Positions 1-7,998 of a stretch of 64,000 nucleotides of DNA are shown in pieces. The notes below the pieces were generated by a model, which was given only the letters and a program-made list of their open reading frames with translations, searched no databases and was not told the DNA's origin. Position numbers and translations under genes: made by a program. The first letter of the stretch is position 1; each line of letters begins with the position of its first letter. This DNA comes from CAVYXK01 sp963708245 (GTDB lineage: Bacteria > Pseudomonadota > Alphaproteobacteria > Acetobacterales > Acetobacteraceae), in the NCBI GenBank assembly GCA_963708245.1, contig OY970201.1:6200001-6264000 (forward strand), written 5' to 3'.

Positions 1-595
1 GCCAGACCTGCCGCGCTCGCGCGCGGCGCCCCCTCGGGTCGGAGCCCTAGGACAGGCTAGGGATCCAAGTCCGGAGCAGGCCTTGGTCTGCTTCGCAGCC
101 CAAGGCCGCAAGCGAGAGGGTGCCCGCAGGCTCGGATTTTCCAGTCGGGATGAACGCGCCCGTAGCGATCGCATCGGATGACCGCTCAACTGCGACATTC
201 GGAGCCGGCCGACCAAGGTCAGGTCTAGGAAATAGAAGCTGCGATAGCTCCTCGGTCGTAGGACCGGCGGCTTCGCGCCCATGGCGATCATCCAAGCGCC
301 GCGGCCGACGCCCCGAAAGCGGACATTCCTCTACGCCGCTTGGTCGGCGGGGATGGGTGGATTTTCGCCGGTCCGCTTTCAGGCGCCTGGACGGGAAACC
401 AGACATTTCTGGCGTGATTGATCCGTTACATGGATCACGTGATGCATCACCCTCGCGTCGTTGGTGCACCCGCCCGATATTGACGGCCCTGGTCCTCAAG
501 AGGCCTTAAGATTAAAGATCGATGAGGTCACCATTTATCATGTGAACCGAAGTATTCGAACCCGCTCGACCGATTGCTTGAATGGGGGAAATCAC
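1..595. other. No recognised gene; upstream region of the repeat-toxin operon
   Basis: No reading frame here has recognisable protein character; the open frames on both strands overlap each other and look like high-GC chance frames. The last 100 bases before the first gene are more AT-rich than the surroundings and could hold its promoter, but I cannot place -35/-10 boxes with confidence. Confidence 0.5.
419..450. promoter_or_regulatory. Palindrome cluster, possible operator
   Basis: Two inverted repeats lie next to each other: TGATCC/GGATCA (419-424 and 432-437, 7-base loop) and the perfect 12-base palindrome GTGATGCATCAC (439-450). They sit about 150 bases upstream of the first gene of the putative toxin operon, where a dimeric repressor could bind. 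The role is inferred from position only. Confidence 0.25.
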
Positions 596-1309
596 ATGCC
601 GGCCAACCAAGCCCAGAACCAATGGGTCGAGCGTGTTCTCGGATTTCGATGGGCCGCGCCTCAGTCAGACGCGACCCAGACCGCGAACGCCGCGCCGGAT
701 GCCGATGCCCAAGCCGCCGAACTGCGGGCGCTCATTCAGCGCATTCCCAGTGCATCGGCCCATGGCACGCCACTGTTCAACACCTTGCTGACGCTCGCCA
801 ACGCCGCCAACAAGATCCCGAAAGAGAATCTGGCCGGCAAGGCCGAGGCGATCAGGAAATTGCGCGAAGCATTCGATGGCGGCGGGGCCGACGATGCGAA
901 GGTCGAGGAGCAGCGCAGGGCCGAGCCCTCGGCGTTGGAGGCTGCATTGACCGCATGGCGCGAGGCGGGGGCAGAGGCGGGCCGGCAGATCGAAGCAGTG
1001 AGGAAACTGCTGCTGGCGACAAACGATCCGGCCCTGCACGGCATCGCCAAATCCGGGCTTGACGGCATGATCGGCACGCCCTTTGCTGAGCTTGAGACGG
1101 CCCTGCGGGACGTCGCGGAGGCATCGGCGGCGGAGCGTCCCAAGCTGGCGGCGCTGGCGGTCTCGGCGGTGGGCGGGCTGCGGCGGTTCCTCGAATCCGA
1201 CAAAAGGATCGCCGCCTGCGATGCATGCCCGACCGTTCCCATCAGCCTGCGCAACACCTATGGCAGCGGGCTGGATCGCCTCGAACCGGTCCTGAACGGC
1301 GCCGGTTGA
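596..1309 (+). CDS. Hypothetical helical protein upstream of the repeat toxin
   Basis: A protein of 237 residues with no signal peptide and no membrane segment. It is rich in Ala, Glu and Leu and mostly predicted helical, with one Cys-x-x-Cys pair near the C-terminus (ACDAC). I chose the ATG at 596 because GGGGGAA precedes it; an upstream in-frame extension to 461 has no coding character. It ends 33 bases before the giant repeat protein and is probably cotranscribed with it. I do not recognise the family. Its place in front of a toxin-like gene suggests an adaptor or chaperone role, which is inference. Confidence 0.6.
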   Translation: MPANQAQNQWVERVLGFRWAAPQSDATQTANAAPDADAQAAELRALIQRIPSASAHGTPLFNTLLTLANAANKIPKENLAGKAEAIRKLREAFDGGGADDAKVEEQRRAEPSALEAALTAWREAGAEAGRQIEAVRKLLLATNDPALHGIAKSGLDGMIGTPFAELETALRDVAEASAAERPKLAALAVSAVGGLRRFLESDKRIAACDACPTVPISLRNTYGSGLDRLEPVLNGAG

Positions 1310-1342
1310 GCAGCCTGCCGGCGGTTTTACGGGGAGTAGGGC

Positions 1343-4300
1343 ATGAGTGAAACCCAGTGGCACGAAGTGATGCTCGCTGGCTTCGATGCCGGGGTGGGCG
1401 TCATTCCCGGGGCGGAAGCCGGCGCTGATGACGAGCCGGAGGAACAGCCCGACCCGCTGGGGCAGCGCCTTGCCGAACTCCAGGCTCGTTGGGATCAGAT
1501 GCCGCAGGGCGACCCGCCGGGCGCGAACGAGCACGAGATCGCCGAATTGGGTGAGGCGCGCACGACGATCACTGGGCTTTTGACGTCCGCTCCGACCGAG
1601 CAGATTCTGGGGCAGTTGCCGGTCCTGATGGATGACTACGTCGCAACCCGCCAAAGCGCGATCGCGGGGGCGAAGGCACGCGACGACCGCAGGAATCTTG
1701 TCGCGCGGCTTCCCCCCGAGGTCACACTGGACGGCGCCGGCGCGGAGCAGTTGCAGCGCGTCAAAGCGATGCGCGAGCGGGTGACGGGCCTTCCGGAGAC
1801 CCCGACCGCCGAACAGCTCGCCGATGGCGAGAAGGCGCTGACGGACCTGCCGGGCCTGATCCAGGCGATCAAGCAGGAGATCACCGAACGCCGCACCAAG
1901 GCGCGGGCCGGGCTGATCGCCCGATGCCCGAAGGAGGAGTCGATCGACGGCGCCGATGCAGGACAGCTCGGCCGGATCAAGGCGCAGCGTGAGAAGATCA
2001 CCGGGCTTCCGGATGCACCGACCGAGGCCGAGCTGGAGCAAGGCGAGAAGGTGCTGACGGACCTGCCGGGACTGATCCAGACAATCAAACAAGAGGTCAC
2101 CGAACGCCGCGCCAAGGCGCGGGCCGAACTGATCGCCCGATGCCCGACGGAGGAACCGATCGACGGCGCCGATGTGGGACAGCTTGGCCGGATCAAGGCG
2201 CAGCGTGAGAAGATCACCGGGCTTTCGGAAGCGCCGACCGAGGCCGAGCTGGAGCAAGGCGAGAAGGCGCTAGCCGAGCTGCCGGGACTGATCCAGGCGA
2301 TCAAGCAGGAGATCGCCGAACGCCGCAAAAAGGCGCGGGCCGAGCTGATCGCCCGATGCCCGACGGAGGAGCCGATCGACGGCGCCGATGTGGGACAGCT
2401 TGGCCGGATCAAGGCGCAGCGTGAGAAGATCACCGGGCTTTCGGAAGCGCCGACCGAGGCCGAGCTGGAGCAAGGCGAGAAGGCGCTAGCCGAGCTGCCG
2501 GGACTGATCCAGGCGATCAAGCAGGAGATCGCCGAACGCCGCACCGCGGCGCGTGCCGAACTGGTGTTGGAACTCAGCAAGGAAGCCATTCCGCCGGCGG
2601 CGGATACCGACCAGCTCGACCGGATCAAGAAGCTTACGGACCGGATCAACGGCCTGCCGGCCGAGCCTGACGACAGCAAGCTGGACGACGGGCGCAAAGC
2701 CGTCGAAGAGCTGCGCCTGCTGATTCCCGTGATCGCAAAGGAGATCGCGGCGAAGGAGCGCGGCAAACTGGTCGCGCAATGCGTGGCCTTCCCCGATCCC
2801 GCCAAGGCCAATGCCGACCAGATCAAACGGATCGGCGCCGAGCGCCAGAAGATCAAGACTTTGCCGGCGGTACCGAGCGAGCCCGAACTGCAAAAGGCGG
2901 CGGCGGCGCTGGTCGATCTCGGCAAGGTCATCGACGAGGTGAAGAAGGAGATCGCCGCCCGCAGCGGGGCGGAGGAGGCGCTGGCGCGCGCGCAGGAGGC
3001 GCTGCGCGCGGCGAAGGACAACTGCACCTCCGCCGTGATGATGGTCCTGACGCCCAAGCTGACGGCACCGGCGTCGTTCGCGACGGCGAAGACGGTTTCC
3101 GAATTCCAGAAGGTCAAGGCCGATGCCGACGGATTCGCGCTCGTGGCCCAGGCGGCAAAGACCTATGGCATCGAGCGGGCGAAGCTGGCGACCGGACGAT
3201 CGATTTTCGATACCGCCTCGGGACTGGCTGACACCGACCCGACCAATCCACTCACGCAGGCGCTGGCGATGGCTGCAGGGCAGGCGAATGGCGGCGACTT
3301 CGCCGCCGCGAACACCACGCTGACGACGTTCAAGGGAGCCGGACCGGCGGCGAAGATCGTCGAAGTGTTCGGCGCGCTCCAGACGTTCCGGAACTCGCCG
3401 AGTTGGCGCGCCATGAGCAGGATCGCGGCGGTCAATCCGCCGGGGTTCAACAGGCAGAGCTTGGAGAACGAGCTGGCCTTGGCGCGCGATCCGGTGGTGA
3501 CGGCCAATCCTCAACCCGCCGACGTATTGGCGGCCAAAAACCGGATCACGACCCTCACAGCGAAGGTCGATGAGTTCGCCGAATATCAGGCGAGGATGGA
3601 CGAACTGAGTCGGCTGACCGGCAGCGCCGAATATCTGGCGATGAGCGGCGTCACCCCGACCCCGGTGTGGACGACGCGGATTGCGGCCAAAAAGGCGGCG
3701 GCCACCACCGCGACGACGCCGATCGCGACGGCGATCCTGCGCCTTAATGAGGCGCTCGCGCTGTTCCCGGCCGACGTCAAGCCGTATCTCGCGGCGCAAA
3801 ACAAGATCGCGCCGAGCCTTGCCGCGATTGGCGCCGACACGGGCATCGTGGGCACCGCGTTCGCAACCAAGGAATTCGCCGACACGGTGACCAAGGAGGC
3901 GACGGCTGGAAACTATGCGAACGCGACCGCCGCGATCGGCGTGTTGGAGCCGAAGTTGACGGCGATCCTCGATTTCCGCGCCGCCGCCGCTCTGTTCAAA
4001 CAATCCGCCGCATCGCTCGATCCCACCCTGGTCGCCGAGCTGCGCGCGGAGGCGGACAAGGCGGTCGCCACGAACGACTTCACGGACGCGCTGGTGAAGA
4101 TAACCGCGGCCACCGCGACCCTCGGCAAGTGGGTCGCCTATCAGGCCCGGCGGACTCAGGTGGATGAACTGGTCAAGTCGGCAAGCACCGCGCAGCAGGG
4201 CGAGATTGATCCCTTCGTCAAGCGCACGGACGCGCTGGTCAGCGCCAAGGACCCCGACGGCGCACTCGCCGCATTGAACGAACTGCGCCAGGTCGACGCG

Positions 4301-5248
4301 GTATCGGCGCTGGACGCTGAGGTCGCCGACGCGCTGAAGCGGCTCGCGGCGGCGGAAGATTCGAAGCAGCAGGCGGTGAAGCTGCTGGCGGTGTTGTCCG
4401 TGCCGCTGGACCCGCTGGTGAAGGCCGCCGACGATGCGCTGAACACCAATCACAACCCGGGCGATGCGCAGGCGAAGCTCGCGACCGCGGAAGCCCAGTT
4501 GAAGCTGGCGATCGAATATGCGCGGCTGCACGAGGCGAGAGCGGCGGCGCTGAAGGCGTTGCCCCCGCCGCCGGTGGCCAAGCCGGCCGAGCTCACCGAC
4601 GCCGAGATGCTTGCCAGCGGCGCGAACTTCACTGGCGCGATCGCCAAGCTCAAGACATTGGCGACCAATCTCGAAGCGCAATGCGCGGCGAAGGCGCAGA
4701 CGCTCGAGACCGCCGATAGCGGCCACAGCCGCGCCGCGCATGGCTTCGTGGTGACCAACAATAATCCCGGTTGTCACGAAAACCGGATCAGGACCGGAAC
4801 GCGTCCGGACGGGGTAACCATGCCGACGCAGACCGCGACCAGTTGGGGCTCCGACGAGGCCTTCCTTTCGGCACGCCAGCTCGCCGCGGACGAACTGCAA
4901 GCAAAATACGGGATCGACATCACCGGGACCGTTCATACGATCGGCACCGACCCGGTGACGGAACTGCGGGTCATCATCGAAAATGGCCGACCGATCGGCA
5001 ACTGCGCGGCTGGATTCTGCCCGAAATACGTGCGGAAACAAACAGGCCCGCAGAAGCACGAGGCGGTTGCGGACAACAAGTACGAAGAGGCCGAGAACTG
5101 GACGGGCCTGACCCGGACGCGCTCGGTATTCAAGTGGAAGGCGCCACCGGGCAAATGGGTCCTGCATCAGCATTTCCCCGAGGCCGACGACTGGGACAAC
5201 GTCAACCAGTGCTATACCGCGCCGGTCCCCGAGCCGTCGCTCAAGTGA
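1343..5248 (+). CDS. Giant helical repeat protein with C-terminal toxin-like domain
   Basis: A protein of 1301 residues, started at an ATG behind GGGGAGTAGGGC. There is no signal peptide. Residues 1-114 form an acidic leader. Residues about 115-544 are six repeats of 72 residues, two of them almost identical. Residues about 545-1120 are Ala/Lys/Asp-rich helical segments. From about residue 1125 the composition changes: a Gly/Asn/Trp/Tyr-containing domain begins with His1128 and His1133 (HSRAAHG), then ENRIRTGTRPDG, ATSWGSDEAFLSA and a C-terminal KWKAPPGKW. A long repetitive stalk plus a small distinct C-terminal domain followed by a small acidic gene is polymorphic-toxin architecture. The His pair and the ATSW segment loosely recall bacterial RNase A-like CdiA-CT toxins, but I would not claim that family without a profile search. 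No secretion apparatus lies in the window. Confidence 0.65.
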   Translation: MSETQWHEVMLAGFDAGVGVIPGAEAGADDEPEEQPDPLGQRLAELQARWDQMPQGDPPGANEHEIAELGEARTTITGLLTSAPTEQILGQLPVLMDDYVATRQSAIAGAKARDDRRNLVARLPPEVTLDGAGAEQLQRVKAMRERVTGLPETPTAEQLADGEKALTDLPGLIQAIKQEITERRTKARAGLIARCPKEESIDGADAGQLGRIKAQREKITGLPDAPTEAELEQGEKVLTDLPGLIQTIKQEVTERRAKARAELIARCPTEEPIDGADVGQLGRIKAQREKITGLSEAPTEAELEQGEKALAELPGLIQAIKQEIAERRKKARAELIARCPTEEPIDGADVGQLGRIKAQREKITGLSEAPTEAELEQGEKALAELPGLIQAIKQEIAERRTAARAELVLELSKEAIPPAADTDQLDRIKKLTDRINGLPAEPDDSKLDDGRKAVEELRLLIPVIAKEIAAKERGKLVAQCVAFPDPAKANADQIKRIGAERQKIKTLPAVPSEPELQKAAAALVDLGKVIDEVKKEIAARSGAEEALARAQEALRAAKDNCTSAVMMVLTPKLTAPASFATAKTVSEFQKVKADADGFALVAQAAKTYGIERAKLATGRSIFDTASGLADTDPTNPLTQALAMAAGQANGGDFAAANTTLTTFKGAGPAAKIVEVFGALQTFRNSPSWRAMSRIAAVNPPGFNRQSLENELALARDPVVTANPQPADVLAAKNRITTLTAKVDEFAEYQARMDELSRLTGSAEYLAMSGVTPTPVWTTRIAAKKAAATTATTPIATAILRLNEALALFPADVKPYLAAQNKIAPSLAAIGADTGIVGTAFATKEFADTVTKEATAGNYANATAAIGVLEPKLTAILDFRAAAALFKQSAASLDPTLVAELRAEADKAVATNDFTDALVKITAATATLGKWVAYQARRTQVDELVKSASTAQQGEIDPFVKRTDALVSAKDPDGALAALNELRQVDAVSALDAEVADALKRLAAAEDSKQQAVKLLAVLSVPLDPLVKAADDALNTNHNPGDAQAKLATAEAQLKLAIEYARLHEARAAALKALPPPPVAKPAELTDAEMLASGANFTGAIAKLKTLATNLEAQCAAKAQTLETADSGHSRAAHGFVVTNNNPGCHENRIRTGTRPDGVTMPTQTATSWGSDEAFLSARQLAADELQAKYGIDITGTVHTIGTDPVTELRVIIENGRPIGNCAAGFCPKYVRKQTGPQKHEAVADNKYEEAENWTGLTRTRSVFKWKAPPGKWVLHQHFPEADDWDNVNQCYTAPVPEPSLK
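1685..2975 (+). repeat. Six tandem 216-base (72-codon) repeats inside the giant protein gene
   Basis: The boundary sequence gcgcg(g/t)gcc recurs at 1901, 2117, 2333 and 2549, exactly 216 bases apart. More divergent units start about 1685 and 2765. Units 3 and 4 (2117-2332 and 2333-2548) are almost identical in DNA, indicating recent duplication or gene conversion. Each unit encodes a helical block with the pattern GADxGQLGRIKAQREKITGL, then an acidic turn and an IKQEIxER helix. Confidence 0.9.
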
Positions 5249-5285
5249 TTGATCGCGGGGCGAACGCAGCCGAGGGAGCGCGTGC

Positions 5286-5675
5286 ATGAAGATCAGCAGC
5301 ACAATGGTGAAAGCACTGCTCGGCTACGTGACCTCGGGTTGGTATGAAGACCACGCCGAGCCGCCGCAGGGGCCGGACGACGTCGCCGATGCGGTGCGCA
5401 GTATGCGTGCGGTGGCGCAGGCATCGGGTGACCTGCCCTGGCTCAAGATCGCCCTCGGCTACCTGCTCACCGACGGCGAGGCCGAGATCAGCATGATCTC
5501 CCCATCCCTGCGCATGATGCCGGAGGAAGAGGTCCGCGACTTGCTGTTCCTGACCTGGGAGGGCCTGTTCCCCGGCGAACCGCCACCGGCCCCGGGCCAG
5601 GGACCGGCGGTGGAATTCGCGCCGATGACTGCCGAGGATTGGCTGGAGTACCGCAAGGCGGTCTATGGCGGCTGA
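5286..5675 (+). CDS. Small acidic protein, candidate immunity protein
   Basis: A protein of 129 residues starting at an ATG behind GGGAGCG, 37 bases after the giant repeat protein. It is acidic, with no signal peptide, one hydrophobic helix around LKIALGYLL and a Pro-rich linker near residue 100. Small size, acidity and position directly after a toxin-like C-terminal domain are typical of cognate immunity proteins. I do not recognise the family; immunity function is inferred from context only. Confidence 0.55.
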   Translation: MKISSTMVKALLGYVTSGWYEDHAEPPQGPDDVADAVRSMRAVAQASGDLPWLKIALGYLLTDGEAEISMISPSLRMMPEEEVRDLLFLTWEGLFPGEPPPAPGQGPAVEFAPMTAEDWLEYRKAVYGG

Positions 5676-5701
5676 CGCCCGCAGATGGCGACCCGTGGCG
5701 G

Positions 5702-5833
5702 ATGAGGTTCGTTCACGCCGCTGATGTCCACGTTGATAGTCCTCTTGCCGGCCTGGCCGCGGACGCGGGCCGACATCATCCGCGGATATCCGCGGTATCC
5801 GCGCGAGCTCGCGCCGAACCTTCTGCGCGATGA
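5702..5833 (+). pseudogene. 5' fragment of a DNA-repair exonuclease (metallophosphoesterase)
   Basis: The frame opens with MRFVHAADVHVDSPLAGLA. This matches the conserved N-terminus of SbcD/YhaO-type nucleases, whose first metal-binding motif is D-x-H. About 20 residues later the similarity stops and the frame ends after a GC-rich palindromic stretch. The rest of the enzyme is not downstream, where mobile elements begin. I read this as the 5' stump of a chromosomal gene truncated by rearrangement. Confidence 0.5.
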
Positions 5834-5908
5834 TCGATCTAGCTACTTTGCGGCGCAAAATTCGATTTTCTGACGTGTAGCTGGATTGGCCAGGAGCACT
5901 TTCTTTTT

Positions 5909-5934
5909 GTCTCGCCAGCGGTCACCGGCGAGAC
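5909..5934. repeat. Perfect 8-bp stem hairpin
   Basis: GTCTCGCC and GGCGAGAC flank a 10-base loop. A T-rich run lies before the stem on the plus strand rather than after it, so it does not look like an intrinsic terminator in either direction. Confidence 0.45.
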
Positions 5935-5937
5935 ATT

Positions 5938-5988
5938 AGAGCGTGATCGCTTCAGGCGGAATCGCCAATGACGCGTGAATCACGCTCT
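5938..5988. repeat. Dispersed palindromic element next to the IS3 left end
   Basis: AGAGCGTGAT (5938-5947) is repeated inverted as ATCACGCTCT (5979-5988) around a 31-base centre containing TTCAGGCGGAATC. Elements of the AGAGCGTGAT...ATCACGCTCT type are, as far as I know, common intergenic palindromes in alphaproteobacterial genomes. It ends five bases before the IS3 element. Confidence 0.55.
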
Positions 5989-6070
5989 CAAACTGCGGCG
6001 GCTCCGGTTTTCTGGACAGCGGGATAAGCTTAGGGCTGACCGGTTCCATAAGAGGCGAGACGTGGGTGTA

Positions 6071-6373
6071 ATGAGGAAGCAGCACAGCGCGGACTTCAAG
6101 GCGCGCGTGGCGATGGCGGCGTTGTCGGGGGAGAAGACCCTGGCGGAGCTGTCGTCGGAATTCGGTGTCCATCCGACAATGATCAGCACCTGGAAGCAGG
6201 AGCTGATGAAGCGTGCGAGTAAGCTGTTTGCGCGTGGCCACAAGGCGGCGGGAGCCGAGGACACACAGAAAGTGATCGACGATCTGCACCGCAAGATCGG
6301 TCAGTTGCAGGTCGAACGCGATTTTCTTGCCGGGCAGCCCGCCATCTCCCGACTGCTGAGAGGCGGGCGATGA
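6071..6373 (+). CDS. IS3-family transposase OrfA (helix-turn-helix subunit)
   Basis: A protein of 100 residues starting MRKQHSADFKARVAMAAL, the usual OrfA start. It contains the HTH (TLAELSSEFGVHPTMISTWK) and a C-terminal leucine-zipper-like helix (IGQLQVERDFLAG). OrfA binds the IS ends and oligomerises with the catalytic subunit. The stop codon overlaps the OrfB start as ATGA. In many IS3 elements the two frames are joined by -1 frameshifting; here the ATGA overlap would also permit translational coupling. Confidence 0.85.
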   Translation: MRKQHSADFKARVAMAALSGEKTLAELSSEFGVHPTMISTWKQELMKRASKLFARGHKAAGAEDTQKVIDDLHRKIGQLQVERDFLAGQPAISRLLRGGR

Positions 6374-7203
6374 TCGCGCCGGAGGCGGGGCTGTCCGTAG
6401 GCCGGCAATGCACGCTGCTCGGGATCGCGCGCAGCAGCTTCTATTACCAGCCTCGGCCGATCTCTGCGCCGGAACTCGGTCTGCTGAACCGGCTCGACCG
6501 GATTTTCACGGAACATCCAGTGTATGGCAGCCGGCGGCTGCAAGTGGCGCTGTCGCGCGAGGGGATTTCGGTGGGGCGTCGGCGCGTCCGACGGCTGATG
6601 CGCAAGCTGGGGCTGTGCGCGATCAGGCCGAAGCGGGACACCAGCAAGCCGCACCCTGAGCATAAAATCTATCCGTATCTGCTGCGCGACAAAACGATCG
6701 ACCAGCCGAACCAGGTGTGGGCGAGCGACATCACGTACATCCCGATGCGCCGGGGATTTCTGTATCTTGTTGCGATCATCGATTGGGCGACGCGGCGGAT
6801 TCTGTCCTGGCGGTTGTCGAACACCCTGACGACCGGGTTCTGCGTCGACGCACTCAATGAAGCTCTTGTCCGGTACGGCAAGCCCGGAATTTTTAACACG
6901 GACCAGGGCTCACAGTTTACGAGCGACACGTTCACGCGGGTGCTGTTGGATCATGGGATCGAGATCAGCATGGATGGGCGCGGGCGCTGCCATGACAATA
7001 TCTTTGTCGAGCGCCTGTGGTGGACGGTGAAGTACGAATGGGTCTACCTGCGCCCGGCGGCCAACGGGCTTGAGCAAAGGCGCAGCTTTGCTGAATTCTT
7101 CGACTGGTACAACCGGCGACGCCCGCACCAGGCGCTTGGATGGCAAACACCGGACGAGGCCTATTTCGGCAACGCCGGGCCGGCTGTGGCGGAGGCGGCA
7201 TAA
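6370..7203 (+). CDS. IS3-family transposase OrfB (DDE integrase)
   Basis: A protein of 277 residues. The N-terminal HTH_21-type region is followed by an rve integrase core with the three catalytic acids visible: D in VWASDITYIP, D in NTDQGSQFTS, and E in HDNIFVERLWW. The end NRRRPHQALGWQTPDEAYF is characteristic of the family. No internal stop or missing catalytic residue is seen, so the element may still be active. Confidence 0.92.
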   Translation: MIAPEAGLSVGRQCTLLGIARSSFYYQPRPISAPELGLLNRLDRIFTEHPVYGSRRLQVALSREGISVGRRRVRRLMRKLGLCAIRPKRDTSKPHPEHKIYPYLLRDKTIDQPNQVWASDITYIPMRRGFLYLVAIIDWATRRILSWRLSNTLTTGFCVDALNEALVRYGKPGIFNTDQGSQFTSDTFTRVLLDHGIEISMDGRGRCHDNIFVERLWWTVKYEWVYLRPAANGLEQRRSFAEFFDWYNRRRPHQALGWQTPDEAYFGNAGPAVAEAA

Positions 7204-7484
7204 CGCGATGGCACATCGACGCTGTGGATTTGTGGACAGTCGGCTGCGCCGATGCCCGCCTGACCGCGCGAGCGCGGTCCCCCATGGACAAGCCGGGGAA
7301 AACGCTCTGCGTTTCCCCCACCTTGCCCACAGGTCGGCGGCTGTCCATAAGCTCTACAGCGCACCAACAACAGCAAGGATTGAATTTGATTCCGGGAAAG
7401 GTGTAACCTTCAACCGGCAACCAGCCTTAGCTTATTCTTCCCGGGACCTGTCCAAACAACCGGGACCACCGCAAACAAAGAGCT

Positions 7485-7521
7485 AGCGCGCTTTCGGTTC
7501 AACTTGACCCGAAAGCGCTCT
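7485..7521. repeat. Dispersed palindromic element next to the IS3 right end
   Basis: GCGCTTTCGGTTC and its near-inverted copy GACCCGAAAGCGC form a stem of about 13 bp around AACTT. AGAGCGCTTTCGG-type palindromes are another common alphaproteobacterial intergenic repeat. It starts 12 bases outside the IS3 right end, so the IS lies between two unrelated palindromes. Confidence 0.5.
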
Positions 7522-7701
7522 AGAAGGTCTTGAGGTAGATCACCTTCTTAGTCTGGCGTGTGGGGCGCTGCACCCGGCTCACGCGACACAAGGGCTACAA
7601 TTTGGCATTGTGCCTCGTCGGCGAGGGCGACGCGTGGGAAGTGTATCCCTACGGTGACGACCGCCTTGTCTGAATAGTGGCGGCTTGATTTGCTTCGGGG
7701 G
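7522..7701. other. Short gap with possible gene scrap
   Basis: No intact gene. About 7575-7671 on the plus strand reads as a plausible protein tail (GYNLALCLVGEGDAWEVYPYGDDRLV then stop, split here as GYNLALCLVGEG and DAWEVYPYGDDRLV). It has normal codon character but no start and no recognised family. It may be the 3' end of a gene truncated by the neighbouring insertions. Confidence 0.25.
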
Positions 7702-7998
7702 ATGATAGGAAGCAAGCATGAGGCTGCCAGAGTGGCAGCCACAGATGGCGAGGCAAGCCCACGGATCGAGATCGTGGGAGAGCGGCGTCGGGCGCATGAC
7801 GCTCGGTTTCGAGCCAAGGTGGTGGGGGAGTCTGTGCAGCCTGGGGTACGCATCCAGGACGTTGCCCGCCGACACGGGATCTGCCCGAGCCTGGTCTATC
7901 GCTGGCGTCGCCTCGCTGCAGCCGAGACTGCCTGCGGCTCGGAGCTGCATCTCTTCCCCGCGCGGATTGCGCCTGTTCCGAGCGAGACGCCGGCGTGA
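7702..7998 (+). CDS. IS66-family accessory protein TnpA
   Basis: From the ATG at 7702 the product is 98 residues. It contains the TnpA signature RRAHDARFRAKVV, then an HTH ending DVARRHGICPSLVYRWRR, as in IS66 OrfA/TnpA DNA-binding proteins. The last residues run into the deletion junction near 7990, so the native C-terminus may be changed. It overlaps the tnpC frame. Confidence 0.75.
   Translation: MIGSKHEAARVAATDGEASPRIEIVGERRRAHDARFRAKVVGESVQPGVRIQDVARRHGICPSLVYRWRRLAAAETACGSELHLFPARIAPVPSETPA

Larger units (their letters stand above)
5994..7473 (+). mobile_element. IS3-family insertion sequence, complete
   Basis: The ends are imperfect inverted repeats: the left reads TGCGGCGGCTCCGGTTTTCT..., and the right, on the reverse strand, TGCGGTGGTCCCGGTTGTTT..., both continuing into GGACAG and an AAGCT(T/A)AG(G)GCTG block. 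The element begins TG and ends CA. AAC occurs immediately outside both ends (5991-5993 and 7474-7476), consistent with a 3-bp target duplication. It carries orfA and orfB. About 270 bases after orfB are non-coding and include a GGGGAAAACGC/GCGTTTCCCC hairpin at 7295-7319, longer than usual for this family. Confidence 0.85.

Noticed and set aside
665..2257. Long minus-strand open frame (530 codons) opposite the first two genes
   Set aside because: It is antisense to real genes, Arg/Leu-rich with repeat structure copied from the plus-strand repeats, and has no ribosome site. The same applies to the long antisense frames at 1636-3117 and 2486-5302.
5909..5934. Intrinsic terminator
   Set aside because: The stem is strong but no T tract follows it on either strand.
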